From an uncultured Clostridia bacterium (lineage in GTDB: Bacteria; Bacillota; Clostridia; Christensenellales; UBA1242), in assembly GCA_934777505.1 (NCBI GenBank), contig CAKVNM010000003.1, positions 62,001-126,000 on the forward strand: DNA of 64,000 bases, in the 5' to 3' direction. Each line of letters starts with the position of its first letter. Position 1 is the first letter of the stretch. Positions 9,201-16,069 of the stretch are shown here, one piece after another. Below the pieces are notes generated by a model. It did not search any database. It was not told the origin of the DNA and was given only the letters and a program-made list of their open reading frames with translations. Both the position numbers and the translations under genes were made by a program.

Positions 9201-9676
9201 AATTAATACGATTAATGAATATTCCAGAACTAAGAAATTACTTTGAAGAAAATGGTTATGCAACAGAATTTAAAAGAGGCAAGTTTATTATGTCGGAGTC
9301 ATTATACAAACAGGTTTATAAGGGTGCATTAGGGGAAGTTATTGGAAAATATATTTTTAATAAAGCTCTTGGTTATAATTTAGAAGAACTTGAACATAAT
9401 GGACAATACGAAGCTTTTGATTTCAAGATAAAAAATTTTTACTTTGATTTTAAACATTGGAATGACTTTATAAAAGACAATGATAAATATTGTAAGTTCA
9501 TAGAATGGAAACTGGGAACAGTTCATGGAGTAAAAGTTGTAGTCGCTAATATATTCCAAAGAGGTAACCATATAATAAAAACATCAGTGGACGATAAAAT
9601 TATTCAGGTTCCTTATTTAATAAATAATGAGAATGAGATTGATTACAAATTCATACAACAAATAAAACTTATTTGA
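6239..9676 (+). CDS. Large SF2 helicase with C-terminal PD-(D/E)XK-like nuclease domain (putative single-gene defence protein)
   Basis: 1145 residues. Visible motifs in order: Walker A LPTGFGKTT (residues 21-29), a ~200-residue charged insert, Walker B IFIDEFD with DEFD at 238-241, motif III SAT at 517-519, a motif V-like STYKSIGNGKNIQY near 712, and motif VI QAIGRICR at 833-840. These define a two-RecA-domain SF2 helicase/translocase. The last ~120 residues show a nuclease-like pattern: E1033 in GALGEVIGKYIF, D1061 in EAFDFK and the D1070-F-K1072 pair in FYFDFKHW, the spacing expected for a PD-(D/E)XK fold. Codons are strongly AT-biased (AAT, ATA, TTA), unlike neighbours that use AAC, suggesting recent acquisition. 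It stands alone next to a tRNA gene, a common integration region. No named defence family is recognised; the defence role is inferred from architecture and context. Confidence 0.7.
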   Translation: MLKCIENFVKSKGNGLMLLDLPTGFGKTTSVVNFINDFITNNPTAINRVYFVTDLKGNLPDKQLKQLFGDDYNTYCLYLKPYWQSVTEKWEYIKINNLEILNSDEYKNLNLDIETLNKFRKNKEELKNEKNFGYDYNQLKRLIKSYEQKIEKDTEIKFRQFIKKNYFYNKSTNDKDKFLNNNKWIAELYPACKLKDDKIKVVLSSTKKFFSPIDTFSRMPFYIYNNNSLMNNTVIFIDEFDTTKGTLLTQVIDDGLKFDIDIFALFLNIYYSLTNLNFPNALMKLSDYRKEKISNNEWEDVETLIKKLKDCFVKIYNDYNFEFFMKSKGFEEKKAFIFDDGNTLNIFNDNSKKVLNTELNKDENNISLYAENKSNKENGNSRFDNVLKEVRFAIDKFIDNTAYISKNYTDYKNQALKGFQTKYSFEESVLTILSGFNIANEFKQYLLDCIIDKDANLKLKLPSDLESEFMRKGFEYTEIEDDHNHDLQTKSHAFKFNTTPEDIILKLSIKSRVVGISATASIDTVIGNYDISYLKKILKDDFYQIPEDDHIRLENQFLESQKIYDDYNIEIKTIPIDTFQSCSDKEKCIEIINSLFKDENKQFYLEYLEKNISNYYFFIICKLLKLYKNVAESNNIYSFIAFLNSFPIAKDKAKQGNFLDKDILEKAIQDLITQNNYINSPILHFVKSSSYDEEFIKINEELTNGKKVFILSTYKSIGNGKNIQYDIPDIENVKQNTIIFSENTNKKDFDAIYLSTPTNLIQMLSYNSENKVNELCKYLFQQEYLYQKHYITWSERKTNIEAGFRKTFYGDKIFSSYKRNQDILLHTAQIIIQAIGRICRCRNKNKTISIFYDEEVLNRLHIVKDELLSEKFIFNKEFRQLLECPIKDDNIEFVKYSNKNKKAYGTVKKMSQAVRESKQAVIDWQDLRDFVLKNPTANFIPDKYKELYFEFDIPYSGYAFNMNSKYEFTRIVFNNSYEASQVSAEECELIRLMNIPELRNYFEENGYATEFKRGKFIMSESLYKQVYKGALGEVIGKYIFNKALGYNLEELEHNGQYEAFDFKIKNFYFDFKHWNDFIKDNDKYCKFIEWKLGTVHGVKVVVANIFQRGNHIIKTSVDDKIIQVPYLINNENEIDYKFIQQIKLI

Positions 9677-9815
9677 TATTTTTATAGTTTCTATATCTAG
9701 CATAATAGGCTAATTTGAGCAACTTGGTTTTTGTGCTTAATAAAAAGATTTTAATCAAATTAAAGAAATTTTTTAGTCTCGCGTTCAATAGTAAATTGAT
9801 TTGTGGACATAAAAC

Positions 9816-9848
9816 AAAAAAGGACGACTTATAAAGTCGTCCTTTTTA
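9816..9848. terminator. Bidirectional terminator between the helicase and the tRNA-Arg
   Basis: AAAAAGGACGACTT / AAGTCGTCCTTTTT with a 3-nt loop, A-rich on one side and T-rich on the other, so it can stop the plus-strand helicase transcript and the minus-strand tRNA transcript. Confidence 0.85.
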
Positions 9849-9912
9849 ATATAAATTGCGATTTGCTGTGAGCATCTTTTACAAGATGCTTTGTGAACAA
9901 AAATGTTTTCAT
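9829..9912 (-). CDS. Possible 27-residue peptide in the tRNA-Arg trailer
   Basis: An ATG at 9912 follows a GGCGGTGAT SD-like site by 5 nt. The ORF runs MKTFLFTKHLVK..., contains an 8-bp hairpin (AGCATCTT / AAGATGCT, 9871-9890), and ends inside the terminator stem with the codons AGG ACG ACT TTA TAA. The AGG is read by the tRNA encoded just upstream. It may be a chance ORF; nothing identifies a function. Confidence 0.25.
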   Translation of the reverse strand: MKTFLFTKHLVKDAHSKSQFILKRTTL

Positions 9913-9954
9913 TTTTATCACCGCCCTTTATATTATTTCCACAATTATGTGGAG

Positions 9955-10031
9955 TGGTGTGAATAGGCAGATTTGAACTGCCGACCTACCGCTTAGGAGG
10001 CGGTCGCTCTATCCAGCTGAGCTATATCCAC
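9955..10031 (-). tRNA. tRNA-Arg (anticodon CCT)
   Basis: The minus strand folds as a full cloverleaf: acceptor GTGGATA / TATTCAC, D-arm with AGCTCAGCTGGATAGAGC, anticodon stem CCGC / GCGG with loop CTCCTAA (anticodon CCT, reads AGG), and T-arm GTTCAAATC. Discriminator A is followed by an encoded CCA (9955-9957). It lies downstream of the glycerophosphodiesterase gene on the same strand and ends at the bidirectional terminator. Confidence 0.95.
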
Positions 10032-10071
10032 ATATTAGGTTGTGTGTAGGTATTTATTATCTGTTTGCAAG

Positions 10072-10110
10072 TTGATTGCTAGCGTGCAATTATATTACGA
10101 TAGCAATCAA
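10072..10110. repeat. 10-bp inverted repeat upstream of tRNA-Arg
   Basis: TTGATTGCTA and TAGCAATCAA are perfect arms separated by 19 nt. No T tract follows on either strand, so it is not an ordinary terminator; a minus-strand TATAAT lies in the spacer. Confidence 0.55.
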
Positions 10111-10203
10111 GGTGAAACATTTTTTATTGATTTTAATGGTTATAAAGTTATCCAAGTTGTTGCTTGATAGGATTGAAGATTTTGGGGAGTGAACATTGCA
10201 AAG

Positions 10204-10935
10204 TTAGATTGTTGGAATAAAGTCTTCAAAAATCACATTGTCGGAGCATTGAACAGCCTTTATATACTGTTGTTGATTGCGGATTGTCCAAGCAAGGATA
10301 GGGAGATTTTCATACTTTTTAACCCATCTATTTGGCAAGTCGTCTGCGTGATATGAAATAAAGTTTGGACAAGAAACTTTGTTCATTTTTAGTCTTTTCA
10401 AAACCCATTTTTTTAGTGAACCCAACTTGTCGTTTTTAAAGAAACTTGAAAGTTGACCACGCCAAATTTGTGGGGCATTGTTTTTGAACCATTCAAGCGA
10501 ATATGGGTTGAAACTTTGAACAGCAATTTCGCCTTTATATCCGTCAAGAGCCTTTAAAACTTTGCTTTCTAGTTCGCCGATTTTGTCTAGTTGTTTTAGT
10601 TCAATCAAAAGTGGAGTTCTGCCGTCAACAAACTTCAAAACTTCTTCAAAAGTTGGAATGGTGTACTCTGTGCCTTTAAGTTTGCACGAAGCCAAATCTT
10701 CTTTTGTTAGTTGGCTGGCATATTTGTCCTTGCCACACATTTTGCTAAGATTTTCGTCATGAAAAACGATAATAGAGCCGTCACTAATTAGCCTTACATC
10801 AAGTTCGATTGGAAATCCAGCGTTGATTGCGTTTTCAAAAGCGCCAAGACTATTTTCTGGATTTTTGTCATCGTGAAGACCACGGTGAGCGATATATTTG
10901 TTGCATAGCCAAGATTCAAAAATGTTTTGTTCCAT
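10204..10935 (-). CDS. Cytosolic glycerophosphodiester phosphodiesterase (UgpQ/GDPD type)
   Basis: 243 residues, with start ATG preceded by a TAGGAG SD site. The catalytic N-terminus reads IAHRGLHDDKNPENSLGAF (His-Arg of the GDPD motif and the PEN block), then ELDVRLISDGSIIVFHDENL with the metal-binding E-x-D and the second catalytic His. LLIELK and a C-terminal AWTIRN complete the TIM barrel. The enzyme hydrolyses glycerophosphodiesters to glycerol-3-phosphate and an alcohol. There is no signal peptide, so it acts in the cytoplasm. It is transcribed toward the tRNA-Arg, divergently from lepA. Assignment is firm; the exact substrate is not determined by sequence. Confidence 0.9.
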   Translation of the reverse strand: MEQNIFESWLCNKYIAHRGLHDDKNPENSLGAFENAINAGFPIELDVRLISDGSIIVFHDENLSKMCGKDKYASQLTKEDLASCKLKGTEYTIPTFEEVLKFVDGRTPLLIELKQLDKIGELESKVLKALDGYKGEIAVQSFNPYSLEWFKNNAPQIWRGQLSSFFKNDKLGSLKKWVLKRLKMNKVSCPNFISYHADDLPNRWVKKYENLPILAWTIRNQQQYIKAVQCSDNVIFEDFIPTI

Positions 10936-11038
10936 ATTAACTCCTAAAATAATTATGAAAATAGTTTATCAAATTGCCCTTAATTTTGCAAGTGTTTGAT
11001 TAATTTTTGTAACGCCAAGCACTTTTTTATCAATCTAT

Positions 11039-11067
11039 TTGCAAATATTTTGTAGTTTCTATATAAT
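11039..11067 (+). promoter_or_regulatory. lepA promoter
   Basis: TTGCAA, 17-nt spacer, TATAAT; an AGGAG SD site follows before the ATG at 11091. Confidence 0.8.
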
Positions 11068-11090
11068 ATTAACATATTTTAGGAGAATAC

Positions 11091-12890
11091 ATGGCAAAGA
11101 CTAGACAACAGTATATTAGAAATTTTTGTATCATTGCACATATCGACCATGGCAAAAGTACGCTAGCCGATAGATTGCTTGAATACACTGGCACGGTTGC
11201 AAAGAGAGATATGGAAAGTCAACTTTTGGACAGCATGGATTTGGAGCGAGAAAGGGGAATTACTATCAAACTTACGCCAACCAAAATGAATTATGAATAT
11301 AACGGCGAAGTTTATGAACTCAACCTTATCGACACACCTGGGCATGTCGACTTCACCTACGAAGTTAGCCGAAGTCTTGCTGCTTGCGAAGGTGCAATTT
11401 TGATTGTTGATGCTTCTCAGGGAGTGGAAGCACAAACGCTTGCAAATCTATATCTTGCAGTCGAAAACAATTTGGAGATTATTCCTGTTATCAACAAAAT
11501 TGACTTGCCAAGTGCAGACATCGAAAACACCAAAAAGGAAATAAGAGATATCATTGGCATAGACCCAGAAAAAGCACCACAAGTTAGCGCCAAAGAAGGC
11601 ATTAATATCAAGGAAGTTTTAGATAGGATTGTAACCGATTTTCCTAGCCCAAGCGGAGATGAACAAAAACCGCTCAAAGCACTCATTTTTGATAGTTACT
11701 ACGACAACTACAAAGGTGCAATTTGTATGGTTAGAATTGTTGACGGAAGTGTGAAGGCGGGCGATAAAATCAAAATGTGGACAACTGGCAAGGAATACGA
11801 AGTTGTAGAAGTTGGCAAGTTTGTTCCACAGCCAAAAGATTGCAATATCCTGCTTGCTGGCGAAGTTGGCTATATTGCTGCTAGCATAAAAAATGTGTGC
11901 GACACCAAAGTTGGCGACACAATTACAAACGCACTTGTGCCATGCAAGGAAGCCTTGCCGGGCTATAAAGACGCAACACGAGTTGTTTTTTGCGGAATAT
12001 TCCTTAGTGACGGAAGCAAGTATCAAGAATTAAAAGACGCACTCGAAAAATTGCAACTTAATGATGCGGCACTATCGTTTACGCCAGAAACATCTCAGGC
12101 ACTTGGTTTTGGATTTAGATGCGGATTTTTGGGACTTCTTCACATGGAGATTATCACCGAAAGACTAGAAAGAGAATTTAATCTTGACATTATCACAACT
12201 GCACCAAGCGTTTCATATCATGTCTACACAACAAAAGGCGAAATGATGGAAATTTCCAACCCAGTAAATTTGCCACCAGTGGTTGAAATCGACCGTATGG
12301 AAGAACCTTGGGTAAAAGTCGAAATCTATACACCGCCAGAATATGTTGGCTCACTCATCGACCTTTGTATTGAAAAAAGGGGCATTCAACGGGACTTAAA
12401 ATATGTTGACCCAAAGCGTGTAAACTTGTCGTTTGAGTTGCCACTAAACGAAATCGTTTATGACTTTTTTGATAGCATGAAATCACGAAGTAAGGGCTAT
12501 GCAAGTTTGGACTACGAACTTTTGGATTACAGAGTTAGCGACCTTGTAAAAATGGATATTTTGCTCAACGGCGAAACTTGTGACGCTCTCTCTATTATTG
12601 TTCACAGGGACAAGGCTTATGCAAGGGGCAAAGCAATCACGGAAAAACTAAAAGATGTTATTCCAAGACAGATGTTTGAAATCCCAATCCAAGCCGCCAT
12701 TGGCAACAAGATTATCGCAAGAGAAACCATTAAGGCGCTAAGAAAAGATGTGCTTGCAAAATGTTATGGCGGAGATATCACAAGAAAGAAAAAGTTGCTC
12801 GAAAAACAAAAGGCGGGCAAAAAGCGTATGCGTCAAGTTGGCTCTGTTCAAATTCCAAGCGAAGCCTTTATGAGTATTTTGAAAATCTAA
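11091..12890 (+). CDS. lepA: Elongation factor 4 (LepA)
   Basis: 599 residues, the normal LepA length. The G domain shows AHIDHGKSTLADRL (P-loop), RERGITIK (G2), DTPGHVDF (G3) and NKIDLPSA (G4). EF-G-like domains II, III and V follow, then the LepA-specific C-terminal domain ending in KQKAGKKRMRQVGSVQIPSEAF. The protein is a ribosome-binding GTPase that remodels stalled or misassembled ribosomes. It is transcribed alone from a strong promoter with an ideal SD site, followed after ~85 nt by an unrelated gene with its own promoter. The assignment is certain from the full-length match of motifs. Confidence 0.97.
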   Translation: MAKTRQQYIRNFCIIAHIDHGKSTLADRLLEYTGTVAKRDMESQLLDSMDLERERGITIKLTPTKMNYEYNGEVYELNLIDTPGHVDFTYEVSRSLAACEGAILIVDASQGVEAQTLANLYLAVENNLEIIPVINKIDLPSADIENTKKEIRDIIGIDPEKAPQVSAKEGINIKEVLDRIVTDFPSPSGDEQKPLKALIFDSYYDNYKGAICMVRIVDGSVKAGDKIKMWTTGKEYEVVEVGKFVPQPKDCNILLAGEVGYIAASIKNVCDTKVGDTITNALVPCKEALPGYKDATRVVFCGIFLSDGSKYQELKDALEKLQLNDAALSFTPETSQALGFGFRCGFLGLLHMEIITERLEREFNLDIITTAPSVSYHVYTTKGEMMEISNPVNLPPVVEIDRMEEPWVKVEIYTPPEYVGSLIDLCIEKRGIQRDLKYVDPKRVNLSFELPLNEIVYDFFDSMKSRSKGYASLDYELLDYRVSDLVKMDILLNGETCDALSIIVHRDKAYARGKAITEKLKDVIPRQMFEIPIQAAIGNKIIARETIKALRKDVLAKCYGGDITRKKKLLEKQKAGKKRMRQVGSVQIPSEAFMSILKI

Positions 12891-12925
12891 ATTGTTGGCT
12901 AAGAAATCATTAATTTAAACCAGTA

Positions 12926-12954
12926 TTGACATATAAAATCTGCTGTGATAAAAT
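12926..12954 (+). promoter_or_regulatory. Promoter of the first tandem paralogue gene
   Basis: TTGACA, 17-nt spacer, extended -10 TG-A-TAAAAT. Confidence 0.8.
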
Positions 12955-12974
12955 ACTACCATAGGAGAATTTGT

Positions 12975-13496
12975 ATGATAAGTTCAAGAGTTAAGCCACA
13001 AGAAAATTTAGATAAATCTTACGCTTTAATCAACTTTTCGTTTGAAAATTTAAAAAATTTTGAAGAAAAAGTTAAAAAAATCAGTTTTGCGGTTGAAAAC
13101 TTTGACAAGTCATCACGGGAAAGCAAAAGTAAAGCCGAGCGAAACTACGATTTTGATTTTGACGCATACAAACAAGCATATTGCGATGTGCTAAAAAAAC
13201 TTGAAGACAAAATTGACGCAATGTGTTTTATCGCTTCCAATTTAGCAGTGAAAAAGTGCGATGTAATTTACTCAATCGGTCTTGAAAAAAGATATGTTGA
13301 CACTATGGCAGGACTGATTGTTGAGTTTATCAAGAATATTGAAAACGATATGCAGGCATTTGCTCTTAATCAGCCAAAGTCGGTGAAATATGCTAACGAT
13401 TTTTTGAAGTTTTTTAGAACAAAACTTGGGCACGCAGAAAACAGACTTTTGATGTATGAAGACTTGCTTTATAACAGCAGTGAATTTGTGGCATAG
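12975..13496 (+). CDS. Unknown helical protein, tandem paralogue A
   Basis: 173 residues from the ATG at 12975, which follows an AGGAG SD site; a longer frame upstream overlaps the promoter. I do not recognise the family. The sequence is soluble, mostly helical and charged, with no membrane segment or signal. Its C-terminus, HAENRLLMYEDLLYNSSEFVA, matches the end of the next gene's product (HLERMKFYEDMLYNFDENIA), and the preceding ~40 residues also align weakly, so the two are probably ancient tandem duplicates. Possible roles (scaffold or regulatory partner) cannot be decided. It lies between lepA and hemW. Confidence 0.7.
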   Translation: MISSRVKPQENLDKSYALINFSFENLKNFEEKVKKISFAVENFDKSSRESKSKAERNYDFDFDAYKQAYCDVLKKLEDKIDAMCFIASNLAVKKCDVIYSIGLEKRYVDTMAGLIVEFIKNIENDMQAFALNQPKSVKYANDFLKFFRTKLGHAENRLLMYEDLLYNSSEFVA

Positions 13497-13555
13497 GCTA
13501 AAAATTTTGATTTTTTGCTGATTTTTCTTAAAAAACAGTGATATTTTAGTAAAAA

Positions 13556-13597
13556 GGAGATAAAAAGCAAGATTTTGCTAAAAATACTTTGCTTTTT
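13556..13597 (+). promoter_or_regulatory. SD site followed by a hairpin before paralogue B
   Basis: GGAG at 13556-13559 is the only SD-like site and lies ~48 nt before the ATG at 13608. In between, AAAAAGCAA (13562-13570) pairs with TTGCTTTTT (13589-13597). Folding this hairpin would bring the SD to 6 nt from a TTG (13602) or 12 nt from the ATG. Confidence 0.4.
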
Positions 13598-13607
13598 GTA
13601 ATTGATT

Positions 13608-14129
13608 ATGAGTTTGAGAGATGAAAGAATTGGTGGCACATTCGTGCTTGATAGAGATAAGGGAAAATGTGTTGAAACAATCGAGTATGTTAACAAACTG
13701 CTTGCAAAGGTTGAAAACACCGCCAAGCAAAACGAAGACTACAGCGAGCCAAGCGAAATTTTAAAATCTTTGCTAGACGAACAGGCTTTTGAAATTTTGT
13801 TTGCTATTCAACAACACTTAAACTTGCTTGAAACTGCTGTTTTGAGTCTTTACGAAACTGCACAAACCGAGCACATTTCAATTCCACAAATTGTTGACCA
13901 AATTGTTGCGGAAGAAAAATATGCTTTTGAAGTTATGGGAGAATTGCATCATCTTACAACTCAAATTGAAGATTCGTTTGAAGAAATGTTCAAAGTGCGA
14001 AACAGTAGTTACTATGTGCATTACACTCGTGTGGTCTTGAACGCATTAGTGCATAAAATCGAAACTCATCTTGAAAGAATGAAGTTCTACGAAGATATGC
14101 TTTATAACTTTGACGAAAATATTGCTTAG
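13608..14129 (+). CDS. Unknown helical protein, tandem paralogue B
   Basis: 173 residues from the ATG at 13608; a TTG at 13602 in the same frame is an alternative that would add two residues. The product is acidic and helical with no membrane segment and matches no family I know. It shares the C-terminal motif (E-R-x-x-x-Y-E-D-x-L-Y-N) and similar length with the preceding gene product, so the pair looks like diverged duplicates. The nearest SD site is far upstream behind a predicted hairpin, which makes its translation start unusual. It is followed by a terminator directly in front of the hemW promoter. Confidence 0.65.
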   Translation: MSLRDERIGGTFVLDRDKGKCVETIEYVNKLLAKVENTAKQNEDYSEPSEILKSLLDEQAFEILFAIQQHLNLLETAVLSLYETAQTEHISIPQIVDQIVAEEKYAFEVMGELHHLTTQIEDSFEEMFKVRNSSYYVHYTRVVLNALVHKIETHLERMKFYEDMLYNFDENIA

Positions 14130-14160
14130 AAAAAAATGAGATTATTTCTCATTTTTTTTG
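14130..14160 (+). terminator. Terminator after paralogue B
   Basis: AAAAATGAG / CTCATTTTT arms around ATTATTT, followed by a T run, directly upstream of the hemW promoter. Confidence 0.85.
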
Positions 14161-14167
14161 TAACCTT

Positions 14168-14197
14168 TTGCATTTTGTGGCATAGTTGTGATAATAT
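14168..14197 (+). promoter_or_regulatory. hemW promoter (leaderless type)
   Basis: TTGCAT, 18-nt spacer, extended -10 TG-A-TAATAT; the -10 ends 6 nt before the hemW ATG and there is no SD site. Confidence 0.75.
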
Positions 14198-14203
14198 TTT
14201 TGT

Positions 14204-15337
14204 ATGAAAAACTTAGGAATTTATATTCACATTCCGTTTTGCGAAAGCAAATGCGATTATTGTAATTTTGTTTCGTTCAAACTTGATGACGAAGTAAAAG
14301 AAAAATATGTTGACTATCTTTTAAAAGAAATTTCGCTTGCAAAGAAGCAGTATGCGGACTATGTTGTTGATACGATTTTTGTTGGCGGTGGAACGCCGTC
14401 TTGTTTAAGAGAAAAATCAATCAAGACAATTTTAAATTATATTGAAAACAATTTTAATGTTAGCGTTGATGCGGAAATCACGGTGGAAGCAAATCCAAAT
14501 AGTTTAAGTCTTAGTAAACTAAGAGAGTTTAAACTGGCAGGTGTAAATCGCCTTTCCATTGGACTTCAAGCATATAACAACAGGCTTCTAAAAAGCATTG
14601 GTCGTATTCACACAACCAAGCAGTTTGACGAAGCGGTTAAAAACGCAAAAAGCGTTGGCTTTGAAAATATCAGTGCAGATGTTTTGCTTGGATTGCCAAA
14701 TCAAAAAATGTTTGATGTTGTGCATGAACTTAAACATCTTGTACACTTAGGATTAAAACATATTAGCGCTTATGGCTTGATTGTGGAAGAAAACACAAAG
14801 ATTTTTAAACGATTGCAGTCGGGCGAAATAAAACTTCCAACTGAGCAAAAAAGTTTGAAATTTTATGAAAAAACACTAAAATTTTTAAAAAAACATGGAT
14901 TTTTCCGCTATGAAGTCAGCAATTTTTGCAAAATCGGCTATGAAAGCAAACATAATTTAAAGTATTGGAACATGGACGAATATGTTGGTTTTGGACTTGC
15001 TAGTCATTCGTTTGTTGATAACACAAGGTGGGAGAACACTTCAAAACTTCAAGAGTATTTTGATATGTTGGAACAAAATTTGCTCCCACAAAAAAACAAA
15101 GAAAAGCAGTCGGTTGAAGATTTGAAAATGGAGTTTGTCATGACAGGTCTAAGGCAAATAAAAGGCATCAGTTTGAAAAAGTATAACCTAATGTTTGGCG
15201 AAGACTTACAAAAGTCAAAATCAAGCGAACTTGACGACTTGCTCAAACAAAATTTGGTGATTTTGGATAGTGGAAATCTAAAAGCCACCGATAAGGGCTT
15301 TGAAGTTCTAAACTATGTTATCTTGCAACTGGTGTAG
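14204..15337 (+). CDS. hemW: HemW-type radical SAM heme chaperone
   Basis: 377 residues. The N-terminus YIHIPFCESKCDYCNF supplies the CxxxCxxC iron-sulfur ligands C13, C17 and C20. VGGGTPS, the VEANPNSL block and NRLSIGLQAYNN are the SAM-binding and core elements of the HemN/HemW family, and the length is that of HemW rather than HemN. HemW is a heme-binding chaperone, often annotated as oxygen-independent coproporphyrinogen oxidase. No heme biosynthesis gene is in the window. The mRNA is probably leaderless. A full copy of the TCTTAG palindrome lies inside the gene (14509-14524), encoding the conserved SLSKLRE segment. Confidence 0.93.
   Translation: MKNLGIYIHIPFCESKCDYCNFVSFKLDDEVKEKYVDYLLKEISLAKKQYADYVVDTIFVGGGTPSCLREKSIKTILNYIENNFNVSVDAEITVEANPNSLSLSKLREFKLAGVNRLSIGLQAYNNRLLKSIGRIHTTKQFDEAVKNAKSVGFENISADVLLGLPNQKMFDVVHELKHLVHLGLKHISAYGLIVEENTKIFKRLQSGEIKLPTEQKSLKFYEKTLKFLKKHGFFRYEVSNFCKIGYESKHNLKYWNMDEYVGFGLASHSFVDNTRWENTSKLQEYFDMLEQNLLPQKNKEKQSVEDLKMEFVMTGLRQIKGISLKKYNLMFGEDLQKSKSSELDDLLKQNLVILDSGNLKATDKGFEVLNYVILQLV
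14509..14524 (+). repeat. TCTTAG palindrome, copy 3 (inside hemW)
   Basis: TCTTAGTAAACTAAGA, identical to the intergenic consensus, read in frame as part of Ser-Leu-Ser-Lys-Leu-Arg-Glu. Confidence 0.75.
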
Positions 15338-15544
15338 AAAAAATTTTGGTTTCTAATAATATTTTTAAATGTTATCAAACTTGCTAAGATTGAAAAAATG
15401 TGATTATTTTAATTAGTCAAACACCACTAATAACAAAAGAGTAATAAAGAGTTAAAAATCAATAATAGTTTGCAAGAAAATTAGTATTAAACAATTATAT
15501 TTAAAAATATTGTCTAAACATTATTAATATTTTAAAATTGGGTA

Positions 15545-15573
15545 TTGACAACAAAAAAGTTTAATCATATAAT
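15545..15573 (+). promoter_or_regulatory. Promoter of the unknown gene at 15593
   Basis: Perfect TTGACA, 17-nt spacer, perfect TATAAT: the best consensus promoter in the window. Confidence 0.9.
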
Positions 15574-15592
15574 AAAGTCGAGAGGTAAATTT

Positions 15593-16051
15593 ATGAGATA
15601 TTTAGATGATGCAAAGGTAAAAAAATTCCTTAGTGCAACAAAAAATCAAAAGACAATGATGATTTATAACGCTCTTGTTAGGGGCTTTAAAGAAGAAGAT
15701 GCAACAATGTCTATTGAACTATTCAACACTTTTTCATTTGAGCAAATGGGATTAAATAAGTCAACATATCTTAAAGACTTATCGACACTTGAACAGCTAT
15801 TGTTTATTCAAAACGACCCAATAACATATCTTGACGGACTAGTTGTGCTAAAAAAGTGCTACGAAGGTCTTGGTGTTAAGAGAAATTTCTCAGCACTAAT
15901 CAATGCTTATTCGCAAATTTGCAAGGAAAGAGAACAAAACGACACTGGCTACAAACTTTGGATTGAAGACGCTTTCAACGCTGGTTTAATCACAAAGAGC
16001 AAGATGACAAAACTCATCAAAGAAAACACAGTGGACGAACTTTCTAAGTAG
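15593..16051 (+). CDS. Unknown soluble protein
   Basis: 152 residues from the ATG at 15593, 9 nt after a GAGAGG SD site; an upstream TTG in the same frame overlaps the promoter -35. The product (MRYLDDAKVKKFLSATKN...) is helical and soluble, with no recognisable domain, metal site or signal. The consensus promoter predicts high expression. A second unknown gene begins 18 nt after its stop and is probably co-transcribed. I cannot assign a function. Confidence 0.7.
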   Translation: MRYLDDAKVKKFLSATKNQKTMMIYNALVRGFKEEDATMSIELFNTFSFEQMGLNKSTYLKDLSTLEQLLFIQNDPITYLDGLVVLKKCYEGLGVKRNFSALINAYSQICKEREQNDTGYKLWIEDAFNAGLITKSKMTKLIKENTVDELSK

Positions 16052-16069
16052 GCAAAGGTTAGGTGAAAT

